Shown here piece by piece: positions 55,453 to 64,000 of a stretch of DNA of 64,000 nucleotides (position 1 is the stretch's first letter; every line of letters starts with the position of its first letter). The notes below the pieces were generated by a model. That model did no database searches, had not been told where the DNA came from, and was given only the letters and a program-made list of their open reading frames with translations. Both the position numbers and the translations under genes were made by a program. Source of the stretch: Pectobacterium polaris (GTDB lineage Bacteria; Pseudomonadota; Gammaproteobacteria; Enterobacterales; Enterobacteriaceae); assembly GCF_002307355.1 (NCBI RefSeq), contig NZ_CP017481.1, positions 4,278,001 to 4,342,000 of the forward strand, given 5' to 3'.

Positions 55453-56127
55453 TCAAATCTCATCAGGCGAACGCAGGTTAGTCACAGCGATTCGTTCGCC
55501 GCGTTTGCGCTCACGCTCAGATTGCATGTTGGCGCGGTAAACGCCCTGTTCACCCACCACCCATGACAGAGGGCGGCGTTCTTTACCGATGGATTCTTTC
55601 AGCAGCAACAGCGCTTGCATGTAAGCTTCAGGACGCGGAGGGCAGCCCGGAATATACACATCAACAGGCAGGAATTTATCTACGCCCTGAACGACGGAAT
55701 AAATATCGTACATACCGCCGGAGTTAGCACATGCACCCATGGAGATAACCCATTTAGGCTCAAGCATTTGCTCATACAGACGCTGAATAACAGGGGCCAT
55801 CTTGGTAAAGCAGGTTCCCGCTACCACCATGAAGTCGGCCTGACGTGGCGACGCACGCAGAACCTCAGCACCAAAACGCGCCACGTCATGAACAGCGGTA
55901 AATGACGTCACCATTTCTACGTAGCAACAGGACAAGCCAAAGTTGTACGGCCACAGGGAGTTCTGACGACCCCAGTTCACCGTATCGTGTAATGCATGTT
56001 CCAGTTTGCCCATGTAGACACTGCGGTGAACATGTTGCTCCAGAGGGTCGGAAACGATCTCCTGACGTTGCAGGGGATAACGGTCATTCTCACCGTCCGG
56101 CTCTATGCGGGTGAGCGTATAGTCCAT
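55453..56127 (-). CDS. nuoB: NADH:quinone oxidoreductase subunit B (cluster N2)
   Basis: Holds the terminal [4Fe-4S] cluster N2 that gives electrons to quinone; 224 residues. The ligands include the tandem Cys pair in [10 protein letters not shown], then [12 protein letters not shown] and [19 protein letters not shown]. It starts 17 bases after nuoA. Confidence 0.97.
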   Translation of the reverse strand: MDYTLTRIEPDGENDRYPLQRQEIVSDPLEQHVHRSVYMGKLEHALHDTVNWGRQNSLWPYNFGLSCCYVEMVTSFTAVHDVARFGAEVLRASPRQADFMVVAGTCFTKMAPVIQRLYEQMLEPKWVISMGACANSGGMYDIYSVVQGVDKFLPVDVYIPGCPPRPEAYMQALLLLKESIGKERRPLSWVVGEQGVYRANMQSERERKRGERIAVTNLRSPDEI

Positions 56128-56144
56128 CTTAAAATGCCTCGCTG

Positions 56145-56585
56145 TTACTGCGGATGATTGTTGGTAGTGTTGATGATGTCTGATTTAACGACTTGTCTCT
56201 TGGAACGTACCGGGGTCCAGTCAAGTGCCCCAACGCGAACCAGGTAAATCAAACCAGCCAACAGCACCAAAATGAAAATGGTTGCTTCAATGAAGCCAAT
56301 CCAGCCGCTTTCTTTGATAGACACAGCCCAAGCGTAAAGATAGAGGGCTTCAACGTCGAAGATAACGAAGAACATAGCGACAAGATAAAATTTAGCAGAC
56401 AGGCGTAACCGCGCTGAACCTACGGAGTCGATACCGGATTCATAAGGTACGTTTTTGGCCCTGCCTTTTGCTCTTCCCCCCAGCAAGAATCCACCGGTCA
56501 GCATGAAGACGCAAAGGCCTACGGCAATGATAAGGAATAGCCCAAATGCCCAATGATGGGCGAGGATTTCAGTAGTTGTTGACAT
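56145..56585 (-). CDS. nuoA: NADH:quinone oxidoreductase subunit A
   Basis: Three-span membrane subunit, 146 residues, first gene of the operon. It includes [42 protein letters not shown], the conserved core with the acidic residues near the quinone tunnel. A 676-base region with the promoter(s) precedes it. Confidence 0.97.
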   Translation of the reverse strand: MSTTTEILAHHWAFGLFLIIAVGLCVFMLTGGFLLGGRAKGRAKNVPYESGIDSVGSARLRLSAKFYLVAMFFVIFDVEALYLYAWAVSIKESGWIGFIEATIFILVLLAGLIYLVRVGALDWTPVRSKRQVVKSDIINTTNNHPQ

Positions 56586-57261
56586 TCTCTTTGCTTACTC
56601 ATCAAAAGTGGCGGGTAACATCTCTGCTCTATTATCGGCAGTTAATGCGCCACATCGATTAAAAGGAAGGATTAATAACCACAAAAAAGCACGGAAACGT
56701 ATCAGGTAAGCCTTGCTTGGTATGGTTGAGCCCCTAAATTTGTAACCTTTTTTTCAACCTTACTAAAAATAACAGTACATTACTTTACATGCACGCTGTT
56801 TTGTTAACATTTTGTGTTCTCACCCGCAGCTAAATCGAGTCAGTACTTTTGTCAGTTAACCAATGTGCAGCAGCACAGGAAGCAAGTTCACTGCGTCACT
56901 ATACCATTTTCACAGAAAATGCCTGTTCCCCCATGTGGTTATTAGGGGTATTTTTTGATCCAGCACACATTTTTACCAATTTAGTTAGTAAAAAAATCAA
57001 GATGATGCTGGACAAGGTTTGACGCTATTTTCCATAACATTATTTTAAAAAAATAGAACCGGCGTTTTATAAAATGGAAAGGGTCATTAATCTCGCCACG
57101 CCTAGCCTATTGATGTGAAATGGAAAATGCAAAGTGGGATCGGCGTGAAAAAATCAGGCCAAGAAGGCGCTGCCGATGTGGGTTTAACACGTTAGTCATA
57201 AATCATCATCATTCGGGGTGCATCCCTACCCTCCCGAATGATACTTAACTACCCATTACGA
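56586..57261. other. nuo promoter region between nuoA and lrhA
   Basis: No gene of credible quality. Large parts are A+T-rich. The region must hold the nuo promoter(s) and regulatory sites. ATCAA-type half-sites occur (for example near 56956), but I saw no full FNR dyad and no unambiguous -35/-10 pair. At 57208-57242 lies the lrhA terminator hairpin. Confidence 0.6.
57208..57242 (-). terminator. lrhA: Terminator of lrhA
   Basis: ATCATTCGGG (57208-57217) pairs perfectly with CCCGAATGAT (57233-57242), 10 bp with a 15-base loop, 19 bases after the lrhA stop. The downstream T content on the minus strand is only moderate. Confidence 0.75.
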
Positions 57262-58212
57262 TTAGATCGCGTCCTTCAGTGACGGATCGGAAGACAGTTT
57301 TCCATTCGCGCTGTTTGCTAACATGCTGACAGGCGTAATGTGAGAGGGCTTCCCTGATTCAATCACATTGAAAATTGCCGTCGCCAGTTCGTTCTCCTGG
57401 TTAGGGTTCTGGCAGAGGAAATAACGTGTTTCAGGCAATCTCGGCAACCCTTCCTCCTCGCCTAATACCCGCAGTTCCGGGCTCATCATTTCTACTGAAC
57501 GCACGGTGATACCCATGCCGGCCTTCACCGCAGCCCGCACCGCAGACAGCGTTGAAGCCACATAAGCAATTCTCCAGGGGATCCCTGCGGCCGTCAGCTG
57601 CTGCGTAGCCAGCGTACGGAAAGGGCTCGGTTCATCCAGAACAACCAGAGGCACGGGTTCTTGCGCTCGGAACTGATAATCCGCGGCGCAGTACCATAGC
57701 GTCGGAGAACTACGCAATAACACATGAGGAAACACCACGCCGTTCATTGTGGTAATGACCAGATCTATTTTTCCCTCATTCAGCATCTCCATCATTTCAG
57801 CGCTACGTTTTACGCTGACATTGACGGAGAGTTTAGGAAATACAGATGTCACTCGGTGTAAAATATAAGGAAGGATAGTGTCTGCAGTATCGTCAGACGC
57901 CCCAATGGTCAGCGTACCCTGAATATCGCTGTACATTAATGAAATACAGGCTTCATCATTGAATTGTAATATTTTTCTGGCATAACCCAGAAACTGAATA
58001 CCATGTTCGGTCAGCAGTTTATTACGCCCGTGTCGAGCAAAAAGCTCCTTTCCGATGAGTTGCTCCAGCCGCTGCATCTGCTGGCTGACAGCCGATTGAG
58101 TTCGATTAACTGCCGCCGCCGCAGCTGCAAACGTATTTAAATCTGCAACGGCAACAAACGTCCTCAGTAAATCAAGATCGAGATTAAGTACTGGTCGATT
58201 TGCACTGGTCAT
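57262..58212 (-). CDS. lrhA: LysR-type regulator LrhA/HexA
   Basis: Transcription regulator of 316 residues from the ATG at 58212 ([50 protein letters not shown]). The helix-turn-helix occupies about residues 12-70; the rest is the effector domain. E. coli LrhA represses flhDC, and its soft-rot orthologue HexA represses exoenzymes and motility; the place next to nuo and alaA fits both. The GTG at 58224 would add four residues but lacks support. It is transcribed alone. Confidence 0.93.
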   Translation of the reverse strand: MTSANRPVLNLDLDLLRTFVAVADLNTFAAAAAAVNRTQSAVSQQMQRLEQLIGKELFARHGRNKLLTEHGIQFLGYARKILQFNDEACISLMYSDIQGTLTIGASDDTADTILPYILHRVTSVFPKLSVNVSVKRSAEMMEMLNEGKIDLVITTMNGVVFPHVLLRSSPTLWYCAADYQFRAQEPVPLVVLDEPSPFRTLATQQLTAAGIPWRIAYVASTLSAVRAAVKAGMGITVRSVEMMSPELRVLGEEEGLPRLPETRYFLCQNPNQENELATAIFNVIESGKPSHITPVSMLANSANGKLSSDPSLKDAI

Positions 58213-58714
58213 ACGATTTTTCACTTATCTATTTTAATTTTAACAAAATATTCCTGGTGTTTTATTACATGTACAGGTAATGACCGATACATTTAAAGAC
58301 ACTATCGCAGACGCACGATAAGGGCAAAAAAATACTTATATTTCGTTACCACTATCGCCTTTCCATTGGTAAGACATCATGTAATTAAATGGCTCACCAG
58401 CCTTAATCCTTAATTCAATAACAACGGCACCTTCCCTTTATTTCATCTTGCGAAATAAATACGCTCCACACTTAAATAAACGAGATCTCCCTGTCACCCT
58501 ATTTTGGCGCTAAAAAAGTGCGGCATGAACAGTCGTCCGCACCCCTACCATATCGCACCATCCAACGAGTACACAACTATATAGTGCAGATGCGCAATCA
58601 TTTGCAGCGAAAGCGATAATCATTCTTCAAAAGGTACTATAGGAGGAGTACATTAAGCAGGTTATGCTATTCCGTCTGGGAATATGCGCTCTCTGCAAAA
58701 GGTTCGTACTATTT
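58213..58714. other. Divergent promoter region between lrhA and alaA
   Basis: About 500 bases without a credible gene. It must hold the promoters of lrhA (leftward) and alaA (rightward). A/T-rich stretches, a GATAATCATT segment near 58614 resembling half a Fur box, and GGAGGAG near 58642 are seen. The last is followed by no good gene start other than the 17-codon extension of alaA, which I reject. Confidence 0.5.
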
Positions 58715-59929
58715 ATGTCTCCGATTGAAAAATCCAAGAAGCTGGAGAACGTATGCTATGACATCCGTGGCCCAGTCTTAAAGGAAGCCAAGCGGCTTGA
58801 AGAAGAAGGCAATAAAGTCCTTAAACTGAATATTGGCAACCCTGCCCCTTTCGGCTTCGAGGCACCGGACGAAATTCTGGTCGATGTCATCCGTAACCTG
58901 CCAACGGCACAGGGCTACTGTGATTCCAAAGGCCTCTATTCCGCCCGTAAGGCTATCGTTCAGCACTATCAGGCGCGGGATATGCGCGATATGACGGTCG
59001 AAGACGTCTATATCGGTAACGGTGTTTCCGAACTCATCGTGCAATCCATGCAGGCGCTGCTTAATCCGGGTGATGAAATGCTGGTCCCTGCGCCGGATTA
59101 CCCGCTTTGGACCGCCGCAGTTTCCCTGTCTAACGGCAATGCCGTTCACTATCTCTGCGATGAATCCTCCGATTGGTTCCCCGATCTCGATGATATCCGT
59201 AAAAAGATCACGTCCAATACTCGCGGTATTGTGATCATCAACCCGAACAACCCAACGGGTGCGGTCTACAGCAAAGAGCTGCTGCTGGATATCGTAGCGA
59301 TTGCACGCGAACATAACCTGATCATTTTCGCCGACGAAATTTACGACAAAATTCTGTATGACGATGCGCAGCATCATTCTATTGCCGCTCTCGCGCCGGA
59401 TCTGCTGACCGTTACGTTCAACGGACTTTCCAAGACCTACCGCGTGGCGGGTTTCCGTCAAGGCTGGATGGTACTGAACGGCCCGAAAAAGCACGCCAAA
59501 GGGTACATTGAAGGGCTGGAAATGCTGGCTTCCATGCGTTTGTGTGCCAACGTGCCAATGCAGCATGCGATTCAAACCGCGCTAGGTGGCTATCAAAGCA
59601 TCAGTGAATTTATTCAGCCCGGCGGACGCCTGTACGAGCAGCGCAACCGTTCCTGGGAGCTGATCAATCAGATTCCCGGCGTGTCGTGCGTAAAACCACG
59701 CGGCGCGCTGTATATGTTCCCACGCATTGATGCGAAGCGCTTTAATATCCACGACGACCAAAAACTGGTGCTGGATCTCCTGTTGCAGGAGAAAGTGTTA
59801 CTGGTTCAGGGAACCGCGTTTAACTGGCCTTACCCGGACCACGTACGCATTGTCACGCTGCCGCGTATTGATGAACTGGACATGGCAATCCACAAGTTAG
59901 GGCGTTTTCTGGGGCACTATCACCAATAG
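58715..59929 (+). CDS. alaA: Glutamate-pyruvate aminotransferase AlaA
   Basis: PLP-dependent class I aminotransferase that makes alanine from pyruvate and glutamate; 404 residues from the ATG at 58715 (MSPIEKSKKLENVCYDIRGPV), matching the E. coli start. Signatures: LKLNIGNPAPFGF, YIGNGVSELIVQSMQALL, INPNNPTGAVYSKELL and the PLP lysine in FNGLSKTYRVAGFRQGWM. The longer frame from 58664 adds 17 residues with no family support. AAAAGG lies upstream of the chosen ATG. In E. coli alaA also sits next to lrhA. Confidence 0.96.
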   Translation: MSPIEKSKKLENVCYDIRGPVLKEAKRLEEEGNKVLKLNIGNPAPFGFEAPDEILVDVIRNLPTAQGYCDSKGLYSARKAIVQHYQARDMRDMTVEDVYIGNGVSELIVQSMQALLNPGDEMLVPAPDYPLWTAAVSLSNGNAVHYLCDESSDWFPDLDDIRKKITSNTRGIVIINPNNPTGAVYSKELLLDIVAIAREHNLIIFADEIYDKILYDDAQHHSIAALAPDLLTVTFNGLSKTYRVAGFRQGWMVLNGPKKHAKGYIEGLEMLASMRLCANVPMQHAIQTALGGYQSISEFIQPGGRLYEQRNRSWELINQIPGVSCVKPRGALYMFPRIDAKRFNIHDDQKLVLDLLLQEKVLLVQGTAFNWPYPDHVRIVTLPRIDELDMAIHKLGRFLGHYHQ

Positions 59930-60071
59930 CCCAGCAGTCACCGAGCCTATCCTCGCCGGGCAATCACCGCTCGGCGAATACTTCACCTCCGTTTGCATAA
60001 TCTCTGGCAAGTGCCCACAATAGATGCCCACGATATTGCTATTTCACCGCGCTGTTGTCTGAGAGATCGCC

Positions 60072-60671
60072 ATGAATCAGAGCCACTTTTTCGCCCATTT
60101 ATCTCGTCTAAAACTCATCAGCCGTTGGCCGCTCATGCGCAACGTGCGCACGGAAAACGTCTCCGAGCACAGCTTGCAGGTCGCCTTTGTCGCCCATGCG
60201 CTGGCAGTCATCAAAAACCGCAAATTTGACGGTAGCCTAAATGCAGAACGCATCGCGCTACTGGCGATGTACCATGATGCCAGCGAGGTGCTGACTGGTG
60301 ACATGCCGACGCCGATCAAGTACTACAACGCGCAGATCGCACATGAGTACAAGAAGATAGAGAAGATTGCACAGCAGAAACTGATTGAAATGTTGCCGGA
60401 AGAGTTACAGCAGGATTATCGCATGCTGCTGGATGATAACTACACCAGCGAAGAAGAGCGCGCTATCGTTAAGCAGGCAGACGCACTGTGCGCCTACCTG
60501 AAATGTCTGGAAGAGTTATCGGCAGGCAATGCGGAATTCACGCTTGCCAAAGCACGACTGGAAAAAACATTGCAGTTGCGCCACAGCCCGGAAATGGACT
60601 ATTTCATGACAGTCTTCGTGCCCAGCTTTAGCCTGTCGCTTGACGAAATCAGTCAGGATTCTCCCTTATAA
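60072..60671 (+). CDS. yfbR: 5'-deoxynucleotidase YfbR
   Basis: HD-domain phosphohydrolase that removes the phosphate of dNMPs; 199 residues. Metal and catalytic residues are visible: His in [19 protein letters not shown], the HD pair in [24 protein letters not shown], and a late Asp in [14 protein letters not shown]. It is followed by yfbS on the other strand, as in E. coli. Confidence 0.95.
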   Translation: MNQSHFFAHLSRLKLISRWPLMRNVRTENVSEHSLQVAFVAHALAVIKNRKFDGSLNAERIALLAMYHDASEVLTGDMPTPIKYYNAQIAHEYKKIEKIAQQKLIEMLPEELQQDYRMLLDDNYTSEEERAIVKQADALCAYLKCLEELSAGNAEFTLAKARLEKTLQLRHSPEMDYFMTVFVPSFSLSLDEISQDSPL

Positions 60672-60699
60672 CGGGCTCCGCTATAACGGAAAGACACCG

Positions 60700-62532
60700 T
60701 CAGAACGGATACAGCCACGGCACCATCACCACGCTGACCAACATCACCAGCATGGTAAAGGGGACGCCAATGCGCACAAAGTCCCCGAATTTATAGCCGC
60801 CCGGCCCCAGTACCAACGTATTCACTGGTGACGACACGGGGGTCATAAAGGCGGCAGATGCCGCCACGGCGATGATCATTGCGAAAGGATAAGGCGATAC
60901 CCCCATCTGTTTCGCGGCAGCAATCGCAATGGGTGCCATCAGCACCGCTGTCGCCGTGTTGGAAATAAACAGGCCGATCACGGCACACAGTACGAACAAA
61001 CACACCAGCATCACATGCGGCCCGGCGTTCCCGGCAACGTCCATCAGCCCTTTAACAATCAGCGCCACACCACCCGTTTGCTGCAACGCCAGCGCAAACG
61101 GCATCATCCCGACGATAAGAATAATACTCGGCCAGTGAATGGCTCGATAAGCGCTTTCCATGTCGATGCAGCGGAATTTCCCCATCAGCAAACAGGCGAT
61201 CAGCGCGGCGACCGCATTCGGTATTTCATCCGTCAGCATCATCGCTACCATCAGCGCCAAGCAAAACAGCGCGTGTGGCGCCTGACTCACCGCGGGCGCA
61301 ACGTCATCTACTTCGGCAGGGAGATTAAGTAAAAGGAAGTCGTTTTTCTGCGTGTGCAGTTGTCGAATCATGCGCCAGTCACCCATCACCAGCAGAATAT
61401 CACCGAGCTGGAGTGGTTCATCGGCAAGGATACCTTCCATCGTTTCACCTGCCCGCCGAATCCCCACGACGCTCAGGCCGTAGCGGCTTCGGAATCCGAC
61501 GTCGTACAGCGTTTTCCCCAGCAGCTCGGAATCAGGGATCAAAGAGACTTCTGCCATCCCTACATCACGCGCCTGCTCGGAGAAATACTCACCACGCAGC
61601 ACCATCGGTTCAAGCCGCTGCGCAGTGCAAAATTCGCGTAAATCCACCTCAGAGGCCGACATGTCGATCAGTAAGACATCATTCAGGCGAAGTTCGGTAT
61701 TGCCCGCCACGCTGATCATCACGCGGCGAAATTTACGCCAGCGCTCAATCCCGACTACGTTCGCCCCAAAGCGCTGACGCAGGCGTAAATCATCCAGACG
61801 GTGACCGATAAAAGGCGATCCTGGCCGAATCGCCAGCCGACGCGCCCTGCCCGTCAGTCGGTAATCACGAATCAGATCTCGAAACGTTCTTCTCTTCCAC
61901 ATCTCTTTTGCTGTTGCCGTCTCGGCGTCGCCAAGCCAGTAACGCGCGACCATCATATACGCCACGCCCAGCAGCAATACCACCATCCCTATCGGCGTCA
62001 CGCTGAAAAATCCAAAGCCCGCAACGCCTTCGCGCATCAGCTCGCTGCTCACCACCATATTCGGCGGCGTCGCCACCAGCGTCATCATGCCGCTAATCAA
62101 CCCGGCAAAACTCAGCGGCATCATCAGCCTTCCGGGGGAAATTTTCATCCGTGCGGAAACGCTGAGCACCACGGGAATAAAAATCGCGACAACGCCAGTG
62201 GAGCTCATGAAAGCTCCCAGTAGCGCAACGGTAACCATCAGTAAGATCAACATTTTCATCTCACTGCTGCCCGCCACGCGAACCAACCAGTCGCCGACCT
62301 GATAAGCAACACCGGTACGAACCAACCCTTCACCAATCACAAACAGGGCAGCAATCAATATCACGTTAGGATCGCTGAACCCCACCAACGCTTCAGACAG
62401 CGTCAGCGTGCCGCTCAGTACAAACGCGATGATGACCAACAACGCTACGACATCCATGCGTAATTTATTGGTGGTAAACAACACAATGGCGATCAGCAAC
62501 AGGGATAAAACCCAGAGAAGTTCGCTATTCAA
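60700..62532 (-). CDS. yfbS: SLC13/DASS-type transporter with two TrkA-C domains
   Basis: Inner-membrane carrier of 610 residues from the TTG at 62532, read (M)[18 protein letters not shown]. This matches the E. coli YfbS start and length as I remember them; AGGGG lies 7 bases before the TTG. The long frame upstream to 62829 is translated repeat DNA. Two sets of membrane helices (about 1-200 and 390-610) flank two RCK/TrkA-C domains (about 205-380: [25 protein letters not shown] and [23 protein letters not shown]). [16 protein letters not shown] and [17 protein letters not shown] are the paired substrate loops. The substrate is not known. Confidence 0.92.
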   Translation of the reverse strand: MNSELLWVLSLLLIAIVLFTTNKLRMDVVALLVIIAFVLSGTLTLSEALVGFSDPNVILIAALFVIGEGLVRTGVAYQVGDWLVRVAGSSEMKMLILLMVTVALLGAFMSSTGVVAIFIPVVLSVSARMKISPGRLMMPLSFAGLISGMMTLVATPPNMVVSSELMREGVAGFGFFSVTPIGMVVLLLGVAYMMVARYWLGDAETATAKEMWKRRTFRDLIRDYRLTGRARRLAIRPGSPFIGHRLDDLRLRQRFGANVVGIERWRKFRRVMISVAGNTELRLNDVLLIDMSASEVDLREFCTAQRLEPMVLRGEYFSEQARDVGMAEVSLIPDSELLGKTLYDVGFRSRYGLSVVGIRRAGETMEGILADEPLQLGDILLVMGDWRMIRQLHTQKNDFLLLNLPAEVDDVAPAVSQAPHALFCLALMVAMMLTDEIPNAVAALIACLLMGKFRCIDMESAYRAIHWPSIILIVGMMPFALALQQTGGVALIVKGLMDVAGNAGPHVMLVCLFVLCAVIGLFISNTATAVLMAPIAIAAAKQMGVSPYPFAMIIAVAASAAFMTPVSSPVNTLVLGPGGYKFGDFVRIGVPFTMLVMLVSVVMVPWLYPF

Positions 62533-62584
62533 AACGGTTCCCCTGACGGAAAAAATGCATATTGAGAGGTGAAAGTTCAGCATG

Positions 62585-62645
62585 CCATAAAAAAATGCAG
62601 GAGCATTTTTCAACACCGCACAGCGGTGGCCCAAAGGGTGGCAGA
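62585..62645. repeat. Dispersed structured repeat, copy B
   Basis: CATAAAAAAATGCAGGAGC, then ATTTTTCAAC, ACCGC-ACA-GCGGT and GCCC-AAA-GGGTGGC. Same order of elements as copy A at 41268-41330. The AAAAATGC-AGGA-GCATTTTT hairpin replaces AAAAACGC-AGGGA-GCGTTTTT of copy A with a compensating base pair. Confidence 0.75.
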
Positions 62646-62651
62646 CATTGG

Positions 62652-62778
<127 letters not shown>

Positions 62779-62787
62779 GTCTGCCAT

Positions 62788-62813
62788 AAAAAAACCTCGC
62801 AGATGCGAGGTTT
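62788..62813 (-). terminator. yfbT: Terminator of yfbT
   Basis: AAACCTCGC (62792-62800) pairs with GCGAGGTTT (62805-62813), loop AGAT, and a T-run follows on the minus strand (62794-62788). It lies 42 bases after the yfbT stop. Confidence 0.88.
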
Positions 62814-62855
62814 GATCATATTTAGTCACAGTTTTGTCATTATGTTACAGACGAC

Positions 62856-63512
62856 CTACTGGCGCAGAAGCACCTTAGCACCGTTCGGTAATGGTTCTAT
62901 TTCTATCTGCTCCAGCGAATCAAGAATCAGCTCGACCTGCTCCAGTTTCGGCGTATCCGCAGGTGCCTTCACCGCAATAACCTTGCAGCCAGCCGCCAGG
63001 CCCGATAACACACCCGCTGGCGCATCCTCAACGACGACACACTCTTCCGGCTTCAGCCCTAGCTGCTGTGCACCAAGTAGATAGGCATCAGGGTGAGGTT
63101 TACCTTTGGCAACCTGCTCCGCGGTAATAAAGGCGCGGGGAGCAGGCAGTTCTCCACGATGATGGCGTGCGCTGGCAATCGGCACTGTACCCGATGTCAC
63201 AATCGCCCAGGGAATATCCAGTGCATCCAAACGTTCCAACAGCGCCCTCGCCCCTGGCATGGCAACAATGCCCTGCGTATCAGACGCTTCTGTTTTCTCC
63301 AGCGCATCAAACTCTTGTTGAATCGTTTCTTCGCTTTGCCCTTGAAGAAAGTGGCGCAGGGATGTGATTGCCTGCTTGCCATGAATAAAATCCAGCACTT
63401 CCTGTGGTTCAATATCGTGATCTTTTGCCCAGTTAATCCACGCACGTTCTACCGCAGGCAGTGAATCAACCAGCGTACCATCGAGGTCGAACAGAAAACC
63501 TTTACACTCCAC
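62856..63512 (-). CDS. yfbT: HAD-type sugar phosphatase (HxpA/YfbT)
   Basis: Cytoplasmic phosphatase of the HAD family; E. coli YfbT dephosphorylates hexitol and sugar phosphates. Motif I is GFLFDLDGTLVDSLPAVERAW, motif II AIVTSGTVPIA, motif III the Lys in VAKGKPHPDAYLLGA, and motif IV VVVEDAPAGVLSGLAAGC. I choose the GTG at 63512 (218 residues, VECKGFLF) because AAGGGG lies 6 bases upstream and it aligns with the E. coli start. The ATG at 63530 has no binding site. It follows yfbU directly. Confidence 0.92.
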   Translation of the reverse strand: MECKGFLFDLDGTLVDSLPAVERAWINWAKDHDIEPQEVLDFIHGKQAITSLRHFLQGQSEETIQQEFDALEKTEASDTQGIVAMPGARALLERLDALDIPWAIVTSGTVPIASARHHRGELPAPRAFITAEQVAKGKPHPDAYLLGAQQLGLKPEECVVVEDAPAGVLSGLAAGCKVIAVKAPADTPKLEQVELILDSLEQIEIEPLPNGAKVLLRQ

Positions 63513-63533
63513 AGAAAGCCCCTTTTTCATTAA

Positions 63534-64000
63534 TCAGGCGTTGATGATCTGTGCGATCTCAACCGCACTCAAGTGATACTGGCGCGGGCAGGATTGCCAG
63601 ACAGCCAGCATTCTGTTGTATTTTTCCCACATTTTTGTCTGAGCGTTAAACCCATGCGTACCCGCATCAAAGTGGGGATAGCGACCTTCGACATGTACCA
63701 TAAAGCGTACAAAACCGAGGTAGCGTGCTTCCGTTGCGGCATCAAAGCCCAGGAAGGTCAGGCGACGTTCATCCAAATCCTGCTTATCTTTCAGATTGGT
63801 CCACGACACCTGCAAGGCATGATGCATTTCCATGATGTTAATAATCGCGCGGCAAACCTCTTCAGTCAGCTCACCAAACTCGCGGTCCAGTTCGCGCATC
63901 TGCAAACCATAACCACGCTCGATAATCGTTTGTAACCGGCGATAGCGCTCGGCGTTGTCGGGATCGAGCATCGTCATCATTTTATATTGATTTGAAAGGA
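63534..64000 (-). CDS. yfbU: YfbU (UPF0304) family protein, 5' end outside the window
   Basis: About 155 codons are present and the frame remains open to the right edge ([23 protein letters not shown]), so roughly the first nine codons are missing. The internal ATG at 63980 is therefore not the start. The sequence closely follows E. coli Yfb[57 protein letters not shown] and [18 protein letters not shown]. Function is poorly known; overproduction is linked to cell death in E. coli. It is upstream of yfbT on the same strand. Confidence 0.95.
   Translation of the reverse strand, partial: LSNQYKMMTMLDPDNAERYRRLQTIIERGYGLQMRELDREFGELTEEVCRAIINIMEMHHALQVSWTNLKDKQDLDERRLTFLGFDAATEARYLGFVRFMVHVEGRYPHFDAGTHGFNAQTKMWEKYNRMLAVWQSCPRQYHLSAVEIAQIINA

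Noticed and set aside
58664..58714. 17-residue N-terminal extension of alaA
   Set aside because: The family start MSPIEKS lies at 58715 with its own ribosome binding site. The extension has no match to AlaA.

Overview
The window is chromosomal DNA of a plant-associated enterobacterium, most likely Pectobacterium (soft-rot group). The order nuoA-N, lrhA/hexA, alaA, yfbR, yfbS, yfbT, yfbU is the enterobacterial backbone. The klebsiella-type assimilatory nas cluster, a HutW/HutX haem locus and several dispersed intergenic repeats fit Pectobacterium better than Escherichia. This assignment rests on remembered family sequences, not on a search.

Layout. 1-1.1 kb: end of a sugar ABC transporter operon (minus). 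1.3-2.4 kb: mtnD and yehS (plus). 2.5-16.3 kb: nitrate/nitrite assimilation on the minus strand, in transcription order nasR, then nasF-nasE-nasD, a nasC-nirB-nirD fusion, nasA (broken by one frameshift), cobA, and a Rpn-family nuclease gene. The nasF leader has a sigma-54 promoter and an intrinsic terminator, the expected target of the ANTAR antiterminator NasR. 16.6-19.2 kb: a tail-fibre gene and its assembly chaperone with no other phage genes. 19.8-23.5 kb: cydABX plus two DUF202 membrane genes. 23.6-27.8 kb: fdhE, a MocR regulator, a class I amidotransferase, ylaC. 27.9-33.8 kb: Fur-controlled haem uptake and degradation genes (hutW, hutX and an SDR-like gene leftward; a TonB receptor and hmuT rightward). 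33.8-37 kb: ybiT, a PhzF-family gene and a GNAT acetyltransferase. 37.2 kb: an unrecognised 32-codon gene with a strong ribosome binding site, two CRP-type sites upstream and its own terminator. 37.6-40.8 kb: treBC. 40.8-41.1 kb: an elaB-like gene. 41.4-56.6 kb: the complete 13-gene complex I operon with fused nuoCD. 57.3-58.2 kb: lrhA/hexA. 58.7-64 kb: alaA, yfbR, yfbS, yfbT and the 3' part of yfbU.

How the genes work together. The nas block imports nitrate, reduces it to ammonium and supplies sirohaem (CobA) for the nitrite reductase. Complex I feeds electrons into the quinone pool and cytochrome bd takes them out at low oxygen. The haem locus captures and opens haem for iron. TreB/TreC import and hydrolyse trehalose. 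LrhA/HexA next to nuo is a global regulator of motility and, in soft-rot bacteria, of exoenzymes.

Points most worth attention: the CRP-associated small gene at 37.2 kb; the one-base frameshift in nasA; the three-module NasC-NirB-NirD fusion that keeps an internal ribosome binding site; a possible pseudoknot in the odd 3' end of cobA; the orphan tail-fibre pair; and short inverted-terminus repeats, one of them inside the nuo operon. No tRNA, rRNA, CRISPR array or complete insertion sequence was found.
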